Of a DNA stretch of 64,000 nt, positions 26,919 to 36,258 are shown piece by piece. The DNA is from a bacterium (GTDB lineage Bacteria > UBA10199 > JACPAL01 > GCA-016699445), in assembly GCA_035454885.1 (NCBI GenBank), contig DATIGE010000004.1:1-64000 (forward strand), given 5' to 3'. Each line of letters opens with the position of its first letter. Position 1 is the stretch's first letter. A model generated the notes under the pieces. The model was given only the letters and a program-made list of their open reading frames with translations, was not told the origin of the DNA and did no database searches. The position numbers and the translations under genes are program-made.

Positions 26919-29900
26919 ATGACCGGCAAACCGTCACATAGGGTCGATTTTCAGTCCCCCGTGAGCCGGGGGGTCTTTCGCATCCTGACCAAGGATCTGG
27001 GCTTCACGGCCGGACAGATCGACGGGGCCCGTCCCGATCCGATCGCCTCCGACCGCTTCGGCGTTCGGGCTTGCCTCGACAGCGGGCCGAAGGATGGGAT
27101 CGTCCAAACCTCGGAACTCTTCTCCGCCGCCACCAACGCGTACAACTTCAACCGTTTCCTCGGCAGCCTCGCCAAGACCAATCCGTTCACCGTGTTGGAT
27201 CGCGACTATGACCTCTCATGGCTCAAGCTCAACGAGCCCGGGAAGGAGGCCTATCAGGTCGATTCCGGCAAGGCCGCGGATTGGAAGAAGCTTCTCTTGG
27301 GGGACGGAACGGCGACCGGTCTTTTGATGTCTCGATGGCAGCTGGCCCCCAGCCCCCTGCACGGCCGCTACGACCAGGTCGCGAAGGAAACGGTCTGGGA
27401 GACCACGCCGGCCGTCGCCCAATTCGCGCGCTGGGCCCTGAATTCGACCGAGTTCGGCCTCCTCCCGGTCAAGGACCAGTTGGAGATCATCGACCGGTTC
27501 GTGGAACAGATCCCGTTTCCCAATCAAAAAGCCGACCAGCAAATCGCGATGCGCGAGCTGATCCGGAAGGATCTCAGGTCGGCGGTGGCCGGCGGTAGCC
27601 GGAGCTTTACGGCGACGCAGAAGATCTCGCTCTATACGCTCACGCGGGGCCGCGCCCTGGAGGCCAAGGGCGAGACCAAGAAGGCGAGGGATCTTTACGA
27701 GCTCGCCTTGGGCATCGATCCTCAAAACGAGACGGCGCGGAAGCATCTGGGGATCGTTCTGTCGAAGGATAAAAAGACCCTGGCCGCCGGCGTCGAGATG
27801 CTCCGGCAGGCCTATGAGAGCGGCCTGCGGGACCCCGACCTTCTGGCCGCCCTGGCCGCGGGCGAGGCGGCGGAGGGAAATCACGCGAGGGCGCTCGAAC
27901 GGGCGGCGGATTGGGCGGAGGCGGGGTTTACGGACCCTTCGGAGCGGACGGCTTTTCTTCCCCAGGTGATCGCGTGGGCCAAGGAGGCTCATGACCCTCT
28001 GGCGGCGGAAGAAATCTTTCTCAAGGCCGGAAATGATTTGAAGGAGGAGGACCGAAAGGCGGTTTCGGACCTTCTGTACGGATCCAACCGCACATGGACC
28101 GAAGGCAAGACATGGCGTTACGAAAGACGCCTTGAGTGGTGGATCGACGCGGCCGAGCGGCAGATGATGCGCGGAAATTTCGTCCTAGCGCGGCTCGTCT
28201 TGGACCGGGAAGAAGTCCTCGATCGAACGTTTCAGACTCAGGAGATCCCCGACTACGCCTACCGCGGCGGTTCGGACCAGAAGTTCAAGGAGCGGATCGA
28301 GGAGGACGTCGTTGGGAGAACCAAAAAGGTCCGGGAGCGCCTCGACAAATGGGAGTCTTACATGGAGCCCCAGGTCCGCTCCATGCTGGAGAAGGCCGAG
28401 GCGAGTCTCATCCTCGTCACCGGGAAAGAGCGGGACAGCCTCGCGAAGGACATCGGGAAGATCGAGCAGACGATCGCCTCCGTGGAGGAGTTGGACGCGC
28501 TCACCGCCCCGTCCGTGGACATCTCCAAGATGATGGAGCACCAGCGCGCGAAGGCCCGGGACGGCTGGGCCAATACCGACGAGGTCCTGCAGCTCTTGGA
28601 CAGCATGGAGAAGGACCTGACCGCCCGCCCGGGGGCCCCGAAGTTCCAGATCTCCCAAAAGATCCAGGGCGCCCGCGAGGCGATCGAGTCCGGCCAGCCC
28701 CTGGGAAGGGTCCTGTTCAATCTTGAAAAGGGGCTCAACTCGCTGATGAACGGCCCCAAGATCCGCCACACGGACGTGACGCACCTGATCCGCGACGCCA
28801 AGTCCAAGATCCTCGGGGGCTATACCCATCAGAACCAGGCCCTCTACGAGGAGGGCATGAGGGACCTGGAGGCGCTGAAGCGCTACGCGAAGCTGGAGCA
28901 GCAGAAGGGGCAGGACTTCAAGGCCATGCTCGCCCAGTATCCCCAGAACAGCTACTTCATCTTCCGCGACCCGAACGATCTTTCCGGACTGACCGAGTGG
29001 GAGAAGATGGAGCGGACGACCTGGGATTCCTACGCCTCCAAGTACGAGACCGATCTGAATCTGCCGCTGAACCTGAAGATCGCCGAGCTCGAACGGACGG
29101 ACCCGGCCCGGGCCGCGAAATACAAGGCCATCCGGCAGGATTTCTGGAGCACGGCGGTTTGGAACGATGGAAAGGGGAACCGGATGACCCTCCGCCCCGG
29201 AGCCCCGGTGAAATGCGGCAAAAACGAGGTCTGGGACCAGGAGTGCTGGAATTCCGTGCAGGGGTCCCACGATCCCAATTTCAGGACCTACGATCCCTCG
29301 AATCCCGAAACGGTCACCGATTTCCGGGAGGGCACCCCCGTGTCCATGGAGGACCTCAACCGGCGCTCCGACCGCTGGGAGACCCTCTATAAGGACCCGG
29401 ACGCCTCGGTCTCGACTCTGATGGGCGAGGTCGAGCAATCGCGCCAGGAAAACATCCTGGCGGAGAACGAGAAGAGCGGCAACGAGGCCGCGAAAAAGGC
29501 CTATCAGGAGCGGATGGACCTGGAGACCAGCCTTCAAACGCTCCCCGAATACGTGGCCTTCCTAAAGACCTACGAGGTCCTCCTTACGAAGGACCCCAAG
29601 GATGTGGATCCGGAGCTGCTCAAGGCGGGACGTGACTTCCTGGTCAAGCGGTCGGAGGTCTACAAGACGTTCCTGAAGTCGGAGTACGACCGGCTCCTGG
29701 ACCGTTACGAATTCTGGGATTTCAACATCACCTCCGAACAGCAGTCGGCGACGATCGACCAGCACCTCGCGGCGCTTTCCCAACTGAACCTCGACGATCC
29801 GACGGCCGCCGCCGCAAACATCGATGCCCTGAAGGCGGCCGCGAAGGACTTCTATTTCATCGAGGAAAGCCACGCCTACATGAGACTCCAGAAGCAGGAG

Positions 29901-31502
29901 GAGACCGTCGGAGAGATGTACGCCGACGATGCGAATCCGACGTCGAGCATGGACCTGGCCCGGGATTGGGAGCCCGATCTGTACTCGGATCCCGTCGATC
30001 CCCAGTCCGTGACGATCGCGGACATCGAAGGCCGCGTCGAAGGCTTCCGGACCTACGGCCGGACCCTGGACGACATCGCCTTCTCCCGCACGATCGACGC
30101 CAAGATCGTGATGCTGAGGGACATGCGGAAGGAGTACCGCAAGGCGGAGAACCTCAAGAACCTGTGGCTGGGGGACATCAAGGACGAGGACTTCGACCGG
30201 ATGATCGATCATTACAAGGAAATCCAGACCCTGTGGGCCTCCGGCGACCCGGCCCAGCAGAGGCAGGCGCGCCTCTCCTTCATCGCCCTGGAGAACTCGC
30301 GGGTCAGCGAGGTCCTGAGGAGCAAGTACGAAAACTCGGCCCAGTTCAACCACTACGTCACCGGCGTCGTGATCGTCATGGCCGCTGCCTTCACGGCGGG
30401 TCTCGCGGCGGAGCTGGCGGGCCCGTTTCTGGTCACCTGGTTCGGGGCCGAGGGGGCGGTCTGGGGGGGCTACGCCGTCAACGCCCTGGTCTTTACGGCC
30501 TCGCACCGGTTCTTCGATTCTGCTTTGAGCGGAGACTGGACCTCCTTCACGAACATCTGGAACGAGCCGCTGGACTTCCTGGAGGAGGCGGCCTTCAACT
30601 TCGGCATGTTCGCCTTCCTGGGCAAGGCGATGAAGACCTACGAGGCGGTGTTCGCGGCCCGGTTGGGCCGGGGCCTGGTCTATCAAGCGGGTGGGTTCGT
30701 CTGGGAGGGGGGGGCCTTCCAGCTCTACGGCTTTTTCCAGCAGAACGTGCAGATGGCCCTCCACGGGAGATGGGATTCCTCCAAGATGTTCAACGCGTTC
30801 AAACCGGAGGCCTTCGTGGACGGTTTCCTTTTTCTGGGTGCCCTCAAGATCGGCGGCGTCCTATCCATGCCGGTCACCCGTCCGGCGACCGAGGCGGCGC
30901 GGGGTTGGGTCGAAAAGGTGGCTCCCAACTACGCCCAACAGGCGATGGAGATCGAGGTGCAGAAAAGCGTCCAGGCGATCGAGGATTACGTGAAAAAGGG
31001 CAAGGGCAGCCTCGAGGATCTCATGGCCCAGCACGAGTCCGCGCTCCTGAAACAGAGACAATTCCTCGAGGATCTGCCGGAGGGCGTCCGGAACGAACAG
31101 ACCTACGCCTTGAATACCCAGGCCCTGGCGAACCTCCGCCAGTTCCGGTCCGCGTATGAGCAATCGGTCTTCAAGACCGTCGGCCTGGAAGGGAACAAGA
31201 ATCCCTATGGCCTGCGCGAGATCACGAACGACGGCGTCCTCTCGTACTCCTCGGCCAAGGGCGTGGAGATGATCCAGGCCCTCCAGGCGGATCCGAGCGT
31301 GAGCTCGGTCAAGGTGCATGGAAACGGGTTGGTCGTCGTGCGGGTCATTGATCCCTTCGGCCGCGAAACGACGATCCGTTTCACCGCCGATGTCCGGGAC
31401 GCGCAGATCAAGAAGATGCAGGAGGCGGCCAAGACGCCCCGTCCGGAGACGGAGCAAGAAATTCCCGCCGCGGCGCCTGCACTGGCGGCCAATGCCGGGT
31501 AG
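26919..31502 (+). CDS. giant modular island protein 2 (paralogue of 1 and 3)
   Basis: The function is unknown. The 1,527-residue protein aligns with giant 1 from SPVSRGVF through DLSWLKL, then TPR-like helices (about 245-330: GETKKARDLYELALGIDPQNETA), charged helices, and the GPKIRHTDVTHLIRDAKSKI block almost identical in giant 3. A hydrophobic domain follows (about 1145-1325: FNHYVTGVVIVMAAAFTAGL, then EEAAFNFGMFAFLGKAMKTYEA). A short coiled coil leads to the shared C-terminal domain (NGLVVVRVIDPFGR). The tail is Pro/Ala-rich and has no RRAS motif. The ATG at 26919 is chosen by analogy with giant 1. Possible roles are translocator, pore-former or toxin. Confidence 0.8.
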   Translation: MTGKPSHRVDFQSPVSRGVFRILTKDLGFTAGQIDGARPDPIASDRFGVRACLDSGPKDGIVQTSELFSAATNAYNFNRFLGSLAKTNPFTVLDRDYDLSWLKLNEPGKEAYQVDSGKAADWKKLLLGDGTATGLLMSRWQLAPSPLHGRYDQVAKETVWETTPAVAQFARWALNSTEFGLLPVKDQLEIIDRFVEQIPFPNQKADQQIAMRELIRKDLRSAVAGGSRSFTATQKISLYTLTRGRALEAKGETKKARDLYELALGIDPQNETARKHLGIVLSKDKKTLAAGVEMLRQAYESGLRDPDLLAALAAGEAAEGNHARALERAADWAEAGFTDPSERTAFLPQVIAWAKEAHDPLAAEEIFLKAGNDLKEEDRKAVSDLLYGSNRTWTEGKTWRYERRLEWWIDAAERQMMRGNFVLARLVLDREEVLDRTFQTQEIPDYAYRGGSDQKFKERIEEDVVGRTKKVRERLDKWESYMEPQVRSMLEKAEASLILVTGKERDSLAKDIGKIEQTIASVEELDALTAPSVDISKMMEHQRAKARDGWANTDEVLQLLDSMEKDLTARPGAPKFQISQKIQGAREAIESGQPLGRVLFNLEKGLNSLMNGPKIRHTDVTHLIRDAKSKILGGYTHQNQALYEEGMRDLEALKRYAKLEQQKGQDFKAMLAQYPQNSYFIFRDPNDLSGLTEWEKMERTTWDSYASKYETDLNLPLNLKIAELERTDPARAAKYKAIRQDFWSTAVWNDGKGNRMTLRPGAPVKCGKNEVWDQECWNSVQGSHDPNFRTYDPSNPETVTDFREGTPVSMEDLNRRSDRWETLYKDPDASVSTLMGEVEQSRQENILAENEKSGNEAAKKAYQERMDLETSLQTLPEYVAFLKTYEVLLTKDPKDVDPELLKAGRDFLVKRSEVYKTFLKSEYDRLLDRYEFWDFNITSEQQSATIDQHLAALSQLNLDDPTAAAANIDALKAAAKDFYFIEESHAYMRLQKQEETVGEMYADDANPTSSMDLARDWEPDLYSDPVDPQSVTIADIEGRVEGFRTYGRTLDDIAFSRTIDAKIVMLRDMRKEYRKAENLKNLWLGDIKDEDFDRMIDHYKEIQTLWASGDPAQQRQARLSFIALENSRVSEVLRSKYENSAQFNHYVTGVVIVMAAAFTAGLAAELAGPFLVTWFGAEGAVWGGYAVNALVFTASHRFFDSALSGDWTSFTNIWNEPLDFLEEAAFNFGMFAFLGKAMKTYEAVFAARLGRGLVYQAGGFVWEGGAFQLYGFFQQNVQMALHGRWDSSKMFNAFKPEAFVDGFLFLGALKIGGVLSMPVTRPATEAARGWVEKVAPNYAQQAMEIEVQKSVQAIEDYVKKGKGSLEDLMAQHESALLKQRQFLEDLPEGVRNEQTYALNTQALANLRQFRSAYEQSVFKTVGLEGNKNPYGLREITNDGVLSYSSAKGVEMIQALQADPSVSSVKVHGNGLVVVRVIDPFGRETTIRFTADVRDAQIKKMQEAAKTPRPETEQEIPAAAPALAANAG

Positions 31503-31504
31503 TG

Positions 31505-31520
31505 TTTCTAAATAGAAACT
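31505..31520. promoter_or_regulatory. class A upstream palindrome, site 3 (perfect)
   Basis: GTTTCTAAATAGAAAC, a perfect inverted repeat, begins three bases after the stop of giant protein 2 and 115 bp upstream of the sigma-54 promoter at 31620. The sequence between site and promoter is AT-rich, as expected where DNA must bend to bring an activator to sigma-54 polymerase. Confidence 0.75.
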
Positions 31521-31619
31521 TCTTGTGTCGTGGGGACCCCAATCGCTCTGTTCATTAACATAAACATCAATAAAAACTAATGCTATCAAATAGATAGGCA
31601 TCACGAAAGAGGGCTCTTC

Positions 31620-31634
31620 TGGCACGTTCGTTGC
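31620..31634 (+). promoter_or_regulatory. sigma-54 promoter of the 31678-36259 operon
   Basis: TGGCACGTTCGTTGC is a full match to the -24/-12 consensus. Transcription should begin near 31645, followed by a small hairpin (31647-31662) and a good ribosome-binding site (AAGGAGAG) before the ATG at 31678. Confidence 0.88.
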
Positions 31635-31646
31635 TTTATTCCTCGA

Positions 31647-31662
31647 GGGCTCAATCGAGCCC
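31647..31662 (+). repeat. 6-bp hairpin in the 5' leader
   Basis: GGGCTC-AATC-GAGCCC lies between the predicted transcription start and the ribosome-binding site of the 31678 gene. It could shield or stabilise the 5' end. No known riboswitch was recognised. Confidence 0.4.
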
Positions 31663-31677
31663 AAGGAGAGAACGAAC

Positions 31678-32571
31678 ATGCCACCAGGAGCGAGAGGCGT
31701 CGGCGAGGGCGGTCAACCCGAGGTGAGGGGGCGCGAGGGTGAATTCGGTCGCGAGGACAAGGGGGCCGAAGCGATCGGGCGCGACCTGAGCACGCCCGGC
31801 GCCGAAGGGATCGGGCGCGAAGGGGCGACCGGGGGGTTGCCCAAGGGCGTTCAAGAGGCGGCGGCGACGTATGACGCCTTCGTCGAGGGCGGAAAAGTGG
31901 TCGACGTTCCCACCGAACCCGCCTCGCGGGGCCTTTCCCACTACCGCGTGGCGGATTCCGTTCCTCTCCGCCGCGGGACGCAAATCTACGCGGACGTCCA
32001 CAACCTCGGCGTCTCCTATTTTGAGGTTCGCGACGGTTATCAGGCCGTCTACCGGGTCTTCCGTTCGGTCGGCGAATTCTTCGGTCTCAAATTAGGGCGG
32101 GAAATCCGCCTCGATCCCACGGTCGTGATGGACGCGGCCGCCCGCCGCGCCTCCGCGTCCCGCGGGGTCGGGGACAAGGCGCAGGCGATCGAGCTCAAAC
32201 CCAGCCTGACCTCCCGCAGTCTCAAGGCGGACGGGAACCACACCGAGACCGCCACGATCGGGAATCCCTTCGAACATTTGAATCGGCGCGGAGACCGTGT
32301 CGTCGTCTCTCAGAGGATCGGAACCGGCGAGATCGTCTTCGGTGAGGCGAGGGGGACGGTGCCTCTCTACGCCATCGAGCATAGCGGGACGGGGTTCGTG
32401 ATCGAACCTCTGGAAGGGGCGCACAGCTACAAGGACGGGCTCCGCATGGCGGACGACGCCTCGGACGGTGCCTTCGTGAAGGCCCCGTCGCTCGGTTTGG
32501 AGCTCGATCCCGGCGTCGCTGAAATCAAGATCGGCGACCACGAGATGGTCTTGGTCGTCCCGAATATCTGA
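31678..32571 (+). CDS. leader/RRAS-motif island protein with beta-rich C-terminal domain
   Basis: The function is unknown. The 297-residue protein starts with the island's shared leader (about 1-70: Gly/Arg/Glu-rich, GEFGRE, EAIGRDLSTPG, GLPKGVQEAAATYD), continues with about 75 residues (FEVRDGYQAVYRVFRSVGEFFG) and then DAAARRAS at 152-159. The rest is predicted beta-rich (TGEIVFGEARGTVPLYAIEHSGTGFVIEPL) and may be FHA-like, but conserved FHA residues are not clear. No Sec signal or membrane segment. It is the first gene of an operon with the 32606 and 36259 genes and has a strong ribosome-binding site. Confidence 0.8.
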   Translation: MPPGARGVGEGGQPEVRGREGEFGREDKGAEAIGRDLSTPGAEGIGREGATGGLPKGVQEAAATYDAFVEGGKVVDVPTEPASRGLSHYRVADSVPLRRGTQIYADVHNLGVSYFEVRDGYQAVYRVFRSVGEFFGLKLGREIRLDPTVVMDAAARRASASRGVGDKAQAIELKPSLTSRSLKADGNHTETATIGNPFEHLNRRGDRVVVSQRIGTGEIVFGEARGTVPLYAIEHSGTGFVIEPLEGAHSYKDGLRMADDASDGAFVKAPSLGLELDPGVAEIKIGDHEMVLVVPNI

Positions 32572-32605
32572 AACCGGAAACGAAAATTATAGGGGGAAAC
32601 ATTTT

Positions 32606-35600
32606 ATGGCACCAGGAGCAGAAGGAGTCGGCGGAGGACGGTCGGGTGAGTTCGACCCGACCCGCGGCCACGAAGGAAGGTTCGGCGAGAGGAACGAGCG
32701 CGCCGATGCGATCACGCGCGACCTCTCCAGACCCGGCGCGGAGGCTGTGGGAGGCGAAAGGGGCAACGAAGGGTTGCCCGACGAGGTCCAGAAGCTGGAC
32801 GCCGAATACGAAGCGGCGGGCTTCGGGAAGGACCCGGCCCGGTCGGGCGGGACCGGTGAAAGGGGTGGAACGGGAGGACCCGTTGACTCCTACGGAGATG
32901 CCCCCGCGAGGAACGTCCCCTGGAGAACGGGTGGGACCCATTGGGAAAAGGCATTTCGTTGGGTTCGGGTGAAAGGGACGCATGTCATGGACGTCGTGGC
33001 GCGCCGCGCCTCGGTCAATGCCCAGGTCGGTTATGTTCAGCCCCGGCCCATGGAGAGGATCCGCCTCCTGGACGACAAGGCCCCCGAGGTCAGCGTGCCC
33101 CTGGGCGAGGCCAATATCGTTTCGATCGATACGGTGAAGCAGCGCGTGGCCGCAATTGAGAACCGGGTGCCATGGAGCGAGGGCGAAGGGGCGGCCAGGT
33201 CCCGAAAGGCGGCCCAGCTCGAGCCGGATCTCACCAAGAAATACAAGGAAGAATACCAGAAGTCGGTGGAGGCGGAGTACTTTAAGAAAATGCTCGGAAA
33301 GGACGCCTACGAAGCCGCGTTGGGCGAAGGCAAGGTCGAAGTGCGCGCGATGGAGAGGCTGAGAGATCAATTGGTGAAGCAGGGGAGGTCGAAGCCCGAG
33401 GCCGAGAAGATCGCCAAGCTCGCCATTCGCAGGAAGAAGGTTGAGATCAGCGCCGAGGCTCAAAGCCGAGCCAAACGAGACGCAAGGGTGGATGCCAGGA
33501 ACCAGGCGACGAACTGGTACAAGGACGCCGCCCTCGAGCGCCGTCAGTGGGTCGACGCCCGCGCCAAGGAGCTCCTGCCCGAAATGCAGAGGAAGCATCC
33601 GCATGACCGGGACATGGCCAAGTACCGGGCCGAGCGCCAGGCCAAGGCGGAGTGGGACCAGAAGATCAAGGATGCCAAGAAGGACCTGCCGGTCATCGTG
33701 GACACCAACATCCCCGGCATGGGCTACGATTATATGCGCGTCATCGACCATCACGGCCCCTTCCTGAAAAGGGCGGACGGTTCGATGCAAAAGGCCAACG
33801 CGACGATGCAGATGATGAACCGCTTCGAGGATGCCCTGCGCGCCGCGGGGGCCAAGGACGTGAACAATCCCACCGACGCCCAGGTCCGCGAGGCGATGCG
33901 CCTCATGAACATCAAGGAGGTCGCGACCGACAACCTAGCCGACGGGGCCTGGAGTGTCTGGATGGCCGAACACCAGGCCGAGGTCCTGAGGAATCCCGAG
34001 CTTCGGGGCCTTATCCGCGAGGCGACCTACTTCGAGGACTTCACGGCCTTCTCCCAGGGCAAATACGACCGGAACGATCCGGCCGTGGAGCTCCAGGCCT
34101 CGCTCTTCTCTGAATACGGCAAGATCCTGGCCCAGCACGGCATCAAGGGCTCGGACCGCATTCCGCCCGACAAGGCGGAGGCGATCATGACGGAGACGAT
34201 GACGGCGATGGACAAGATGATCTCCGACCCCGTGAGTCGCGCCAAGGCCGCGGAAACGTTTTGGACGAACGTCGACGCCGCCCGGGCGAAGGCCGAGGAC
34301 CCCGCGAACGGCGTGGTCATTCACGAGGCCCAGGTTGACGGGAAGACGGTCATGAAGTTCTACGACATGACGAAGCTTTCCGAGTTCACCGTCTTCGAGC
34401 AGTGGCTCGCGGTTCCCGATATCTACCGGGAGCGGCCCCAGACGAACCCCGACGGGTCCTTGAAGCACGATGACAACGGGCACCCGATCATGGGGACGGG
34501 CGAGTCCTTGAGCGTCCAGGTGACCGTGGCCCCCGTCTTCCGTCCCAAAATGAAGGCGGACGGAACGCCCGAGTACAAGACGAAGGCGGACGGAACGCCG
34601 GAGATCGGACCGGACGGCAAGCCCGTGGCCGCGATGGAATTGGACCCCAACCGATCCTTGCCCATCGTCGCGATTCCCTTCGGCAACCGGGTCGGAGGCA
34701 AGCAGGGGCTCCTGGTCGTGTTGGACGCCTTGAACAAGGCGGAGAGGGCCAAGGCCGAGGCGGCGGGCGTCGAGCCCAACTTCTGGTTCGGTAAGGACAG
34801 CGTCGTCCTCCCGAACCCGGCCGGCGGCGGTTCGCGGCTGAGCACGACGGAGATCGCCGACATCATCACGGACCCGAAGTACGGGCTCTTCAAGAAGGGG
34901 ACGGAACCGGTCGTGGACGGGACGGGAGATCATCTTGCGACCTTGGACGGGAAGCAGATCGGCCCGCTCAACCCCCGCTATGTTCATGACGTTCACGGTT
35001 TCGCCGCCAAGCAGGCCTATACCGAGGCGTCTAAGTTGATCGACCAGTACGGCGTGAAACGAGACTCCACGCCGCGCGCCAAGGGCGAGCGGCTGGCGGT
35101 GCTCGCGGAAAGGGGCGACGTGCGAGCCCGGGAGGCCTTGGACCTGCTTTATGAGATGAAAGGCGAAGGCAATACCCTGGTGGATTTGAGCGATCGGCCG
35201 GGGTCGGGCGAGCAGTGGCTGGGCATTCCGACGGCGAATCTCAAGGCCAAGGCAGCCCGGTTCAAGTCCCTGGTGGCGGAGCTCGGCCCCGCCCTGGAAG
35301 GCAGGGGGGCCGTGGACGCAGCCAAGTGGCCCGCGATCAGGGAGCGAGCCGGCCAGGCACGCGATGAGTACAATAATCACCGCCAGTTCACCGATTCGAC
35401 CGTGCCGACGGGGACGCAGGTCGACGCCTATGTCTTCGCCGACGCCTGGGCGGTCCAGGGCAATGCCAAGCAGAGAGAGGCGGCGCAGGGCGTGATCGCC
35501 GCGGCGGAGTCCAACCAGAGAATCCTGGAAAAGAAAAGGAGAACGAACGGGGAAATGATGAACGATATCGAAGTCTTGGAGAAGGCCCGGGAGAGCGGCG

Positions 35601-36190
35601 ACGCCAATTTAAGAGAAGAGGCCGATCGGGCCTTGGGCGAGATCTACGGCGTCGTCGATCGGAACATGCAGATCATCGACAGGTGGAGGAACTACGCCGC
35701 GGAGCGGAAGAAATTTGACGCGGCAATCGCCGTCTTCGAGACGCCCTACATCAGCTCGGCCCTCGCCCGGAGCGCGCATCTCTACCTCGGGCTCGAGGCC
35801 CCCGCCGACATGGCGGTGTTGGACGTGACGAGCAAGTCCCCCGAGCTGTACGAGGACCTGGGGAGCATCGGAAAGACCCCCGGCGACTACGCCGTGACCA
35901 TCTGGGTGAAGACGGCCGCCGACGGGCAGAGGATCCTGGGCGATATCTGGTCCAAGCAAAACGCCAATAACGTGAAATGGGGCCGCGACGGCGACAACCG
36001 TTACCTTCGGATCGTCGACGGCGAGGGCCGCGAATTCCAGGTCCACGTCGCGGTTCCCAAGGAGGCCGCCTCCGGGACCGGGACGGCCGCCAAGCCGTCG
36101 CCGAAACCGGACGCCGCTCCCTATGACATGGCCGCGAAGCGGGCTTCGAACGGAAGCTCGACGGACGTCACTGCCCCGGGGGGCAACTAG
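32606..36190 (+). CDS. large leader/RRAS-motif island protein with a DHH-like region
   Basis: The 1,194-residue protein has the shared leader (about 1-72: SGEFDPTRG, RFGERNERADAITRDLSRPG, GLPDEVQKLDAEY) and DVVARRAS at about 129-136, and repeats the motif as DMAAKRAS 22 residues before its end. A lysine/arginine-rich helical region (about 190-350) precedes VIVDTNI, VIDHHG and VATDNLADGAW (about 365-450), resembling motifs II, III and IV of DHH phosphoesterases. Motif I (HxxxDxD) was not found, so activity is doubtful. A KADGTPEYKT/KADGTPEIG repeat is near 650. The C-terminal third is helical with a compact domain near 1080-1165. AGGGGG stands upstream of the ATG. Confidence 0.75.
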   Translation: MAPGAEGVGGGRSGEFDPTRGHEGRFGERNERADAITRDLSRPGAEAVGGERGNEGLPDEVQKLDAEYEAAGFGKDPARSGGTGERGGTGGPVDSYGDAPARNVPWRTGGTHWEKAFRWVRVKGTHVMDVVARRASVNAQVGYVQPRPMERIRLLDDKAPEVSVPLGEANIVSIDTVKQRVAAIENRVPWSEGEGAARSRKAAQLEPDLTKKYKEEYQKSVEAEYFKKMLGKDAYEAALGEGKVEVRAMERLRDQLVKQGRSKPEAEKIAKLAIRRKKVEISAEAQSRAKRDARVDARNQATNWYKDAALERRQWVDARAKELLPEMQRKHPHDRDMAKYRAERQAKAEWDQKIKDAKKDLPVIVDTNIPGMGYDYMRVIDHHGPFLKRADGSMQKANATMQMMNRFEDALRAAGAKDVNNPTDAQVREAMRLMNIKEVATDNLADGAWSVWMAEHQAEVLRNPELRGLIREATYFEDFTAFSQGKYDRNDPAVELQASLFSEYGKILAQHGIKGSDRIPPDKAEAIMTETMTAMDKMISDPVSRAKAAETFWTNVDAARAKAEDPANGVVIHEAQVDGKTVMKFYDMTKLSEFTVFEQWLAVPDIYRERPQTNPDGSLKHDDNGHPIMGTGESLSVQVTVAPVFRPKMKADGTPEYKTKADGTPEIGPDGKPVAAMELDPNRSLPIVAIPFGNRVGGKQGLLVVLDALNKAERAKAEAAGVEPNFWFGKDSVVLPNPAGGGSRLSTTEIADIITDPKYGLFKKGTEPVVDGTGDHLATLDGKQIGPLNPRYVHDVHGFAAKQAYTEASKLIDQYGVKRDSTPRAKGERLAVLAERGDVRAREALDLLYEMKGEGNTLVDLSDRPGSGEQWLGIPTANLKAKAARFKSLVAELGPALEGRGAVDAAKWPAIRERAGQARDEYNNHRQFTDSTVPTGTQVDAYVFADAWAVQGNAKQREAAQGVIAAAESNQRILEKKRRTNGEMMNDIEVLEKARESGDANLREEADRALGEIYGVVDRNMQIIDRWRNYAAERKKFDAAIAVFETPYISSALARSAHLYLGLEAPADMAVLDVTSKSPELYEDLGSIGKTPGDYAVTIWVKTAADGQRILGDIWSKQNANNVKWGRDGDNRYLRIVDGEGREFQVHVAVPKEAASGTGTAAKPSPKPDAAPYDMAAKRASNGSSTDVTAPGGN

Positions 36191-36258
36191 GGGGTTAAAA
36201 AGAGGCAACTTTCCTAAAAGATTCCCGATGCTAACGCGTCTCTTGACGGGAGGCGGCG

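Noticed and set aside
32575-32600. Additional class A site GAAACCGGAAAC before the 32606 gene
   Set aside because: The two GAAAC units are in direct, not inverted, orientation and no -24/-12 element follows; the gene is more simply co-transcribed with the one upstream.
33935-35380. 481-codon minus-strand frame opposite the large island protein at 32606
   Set aside because: The plus frame has the leader, the RRAS motif and a ribosome-binding site; the minus frame is low-complexity Arg/Leu/Val/Asp sequence typical of a shadow.
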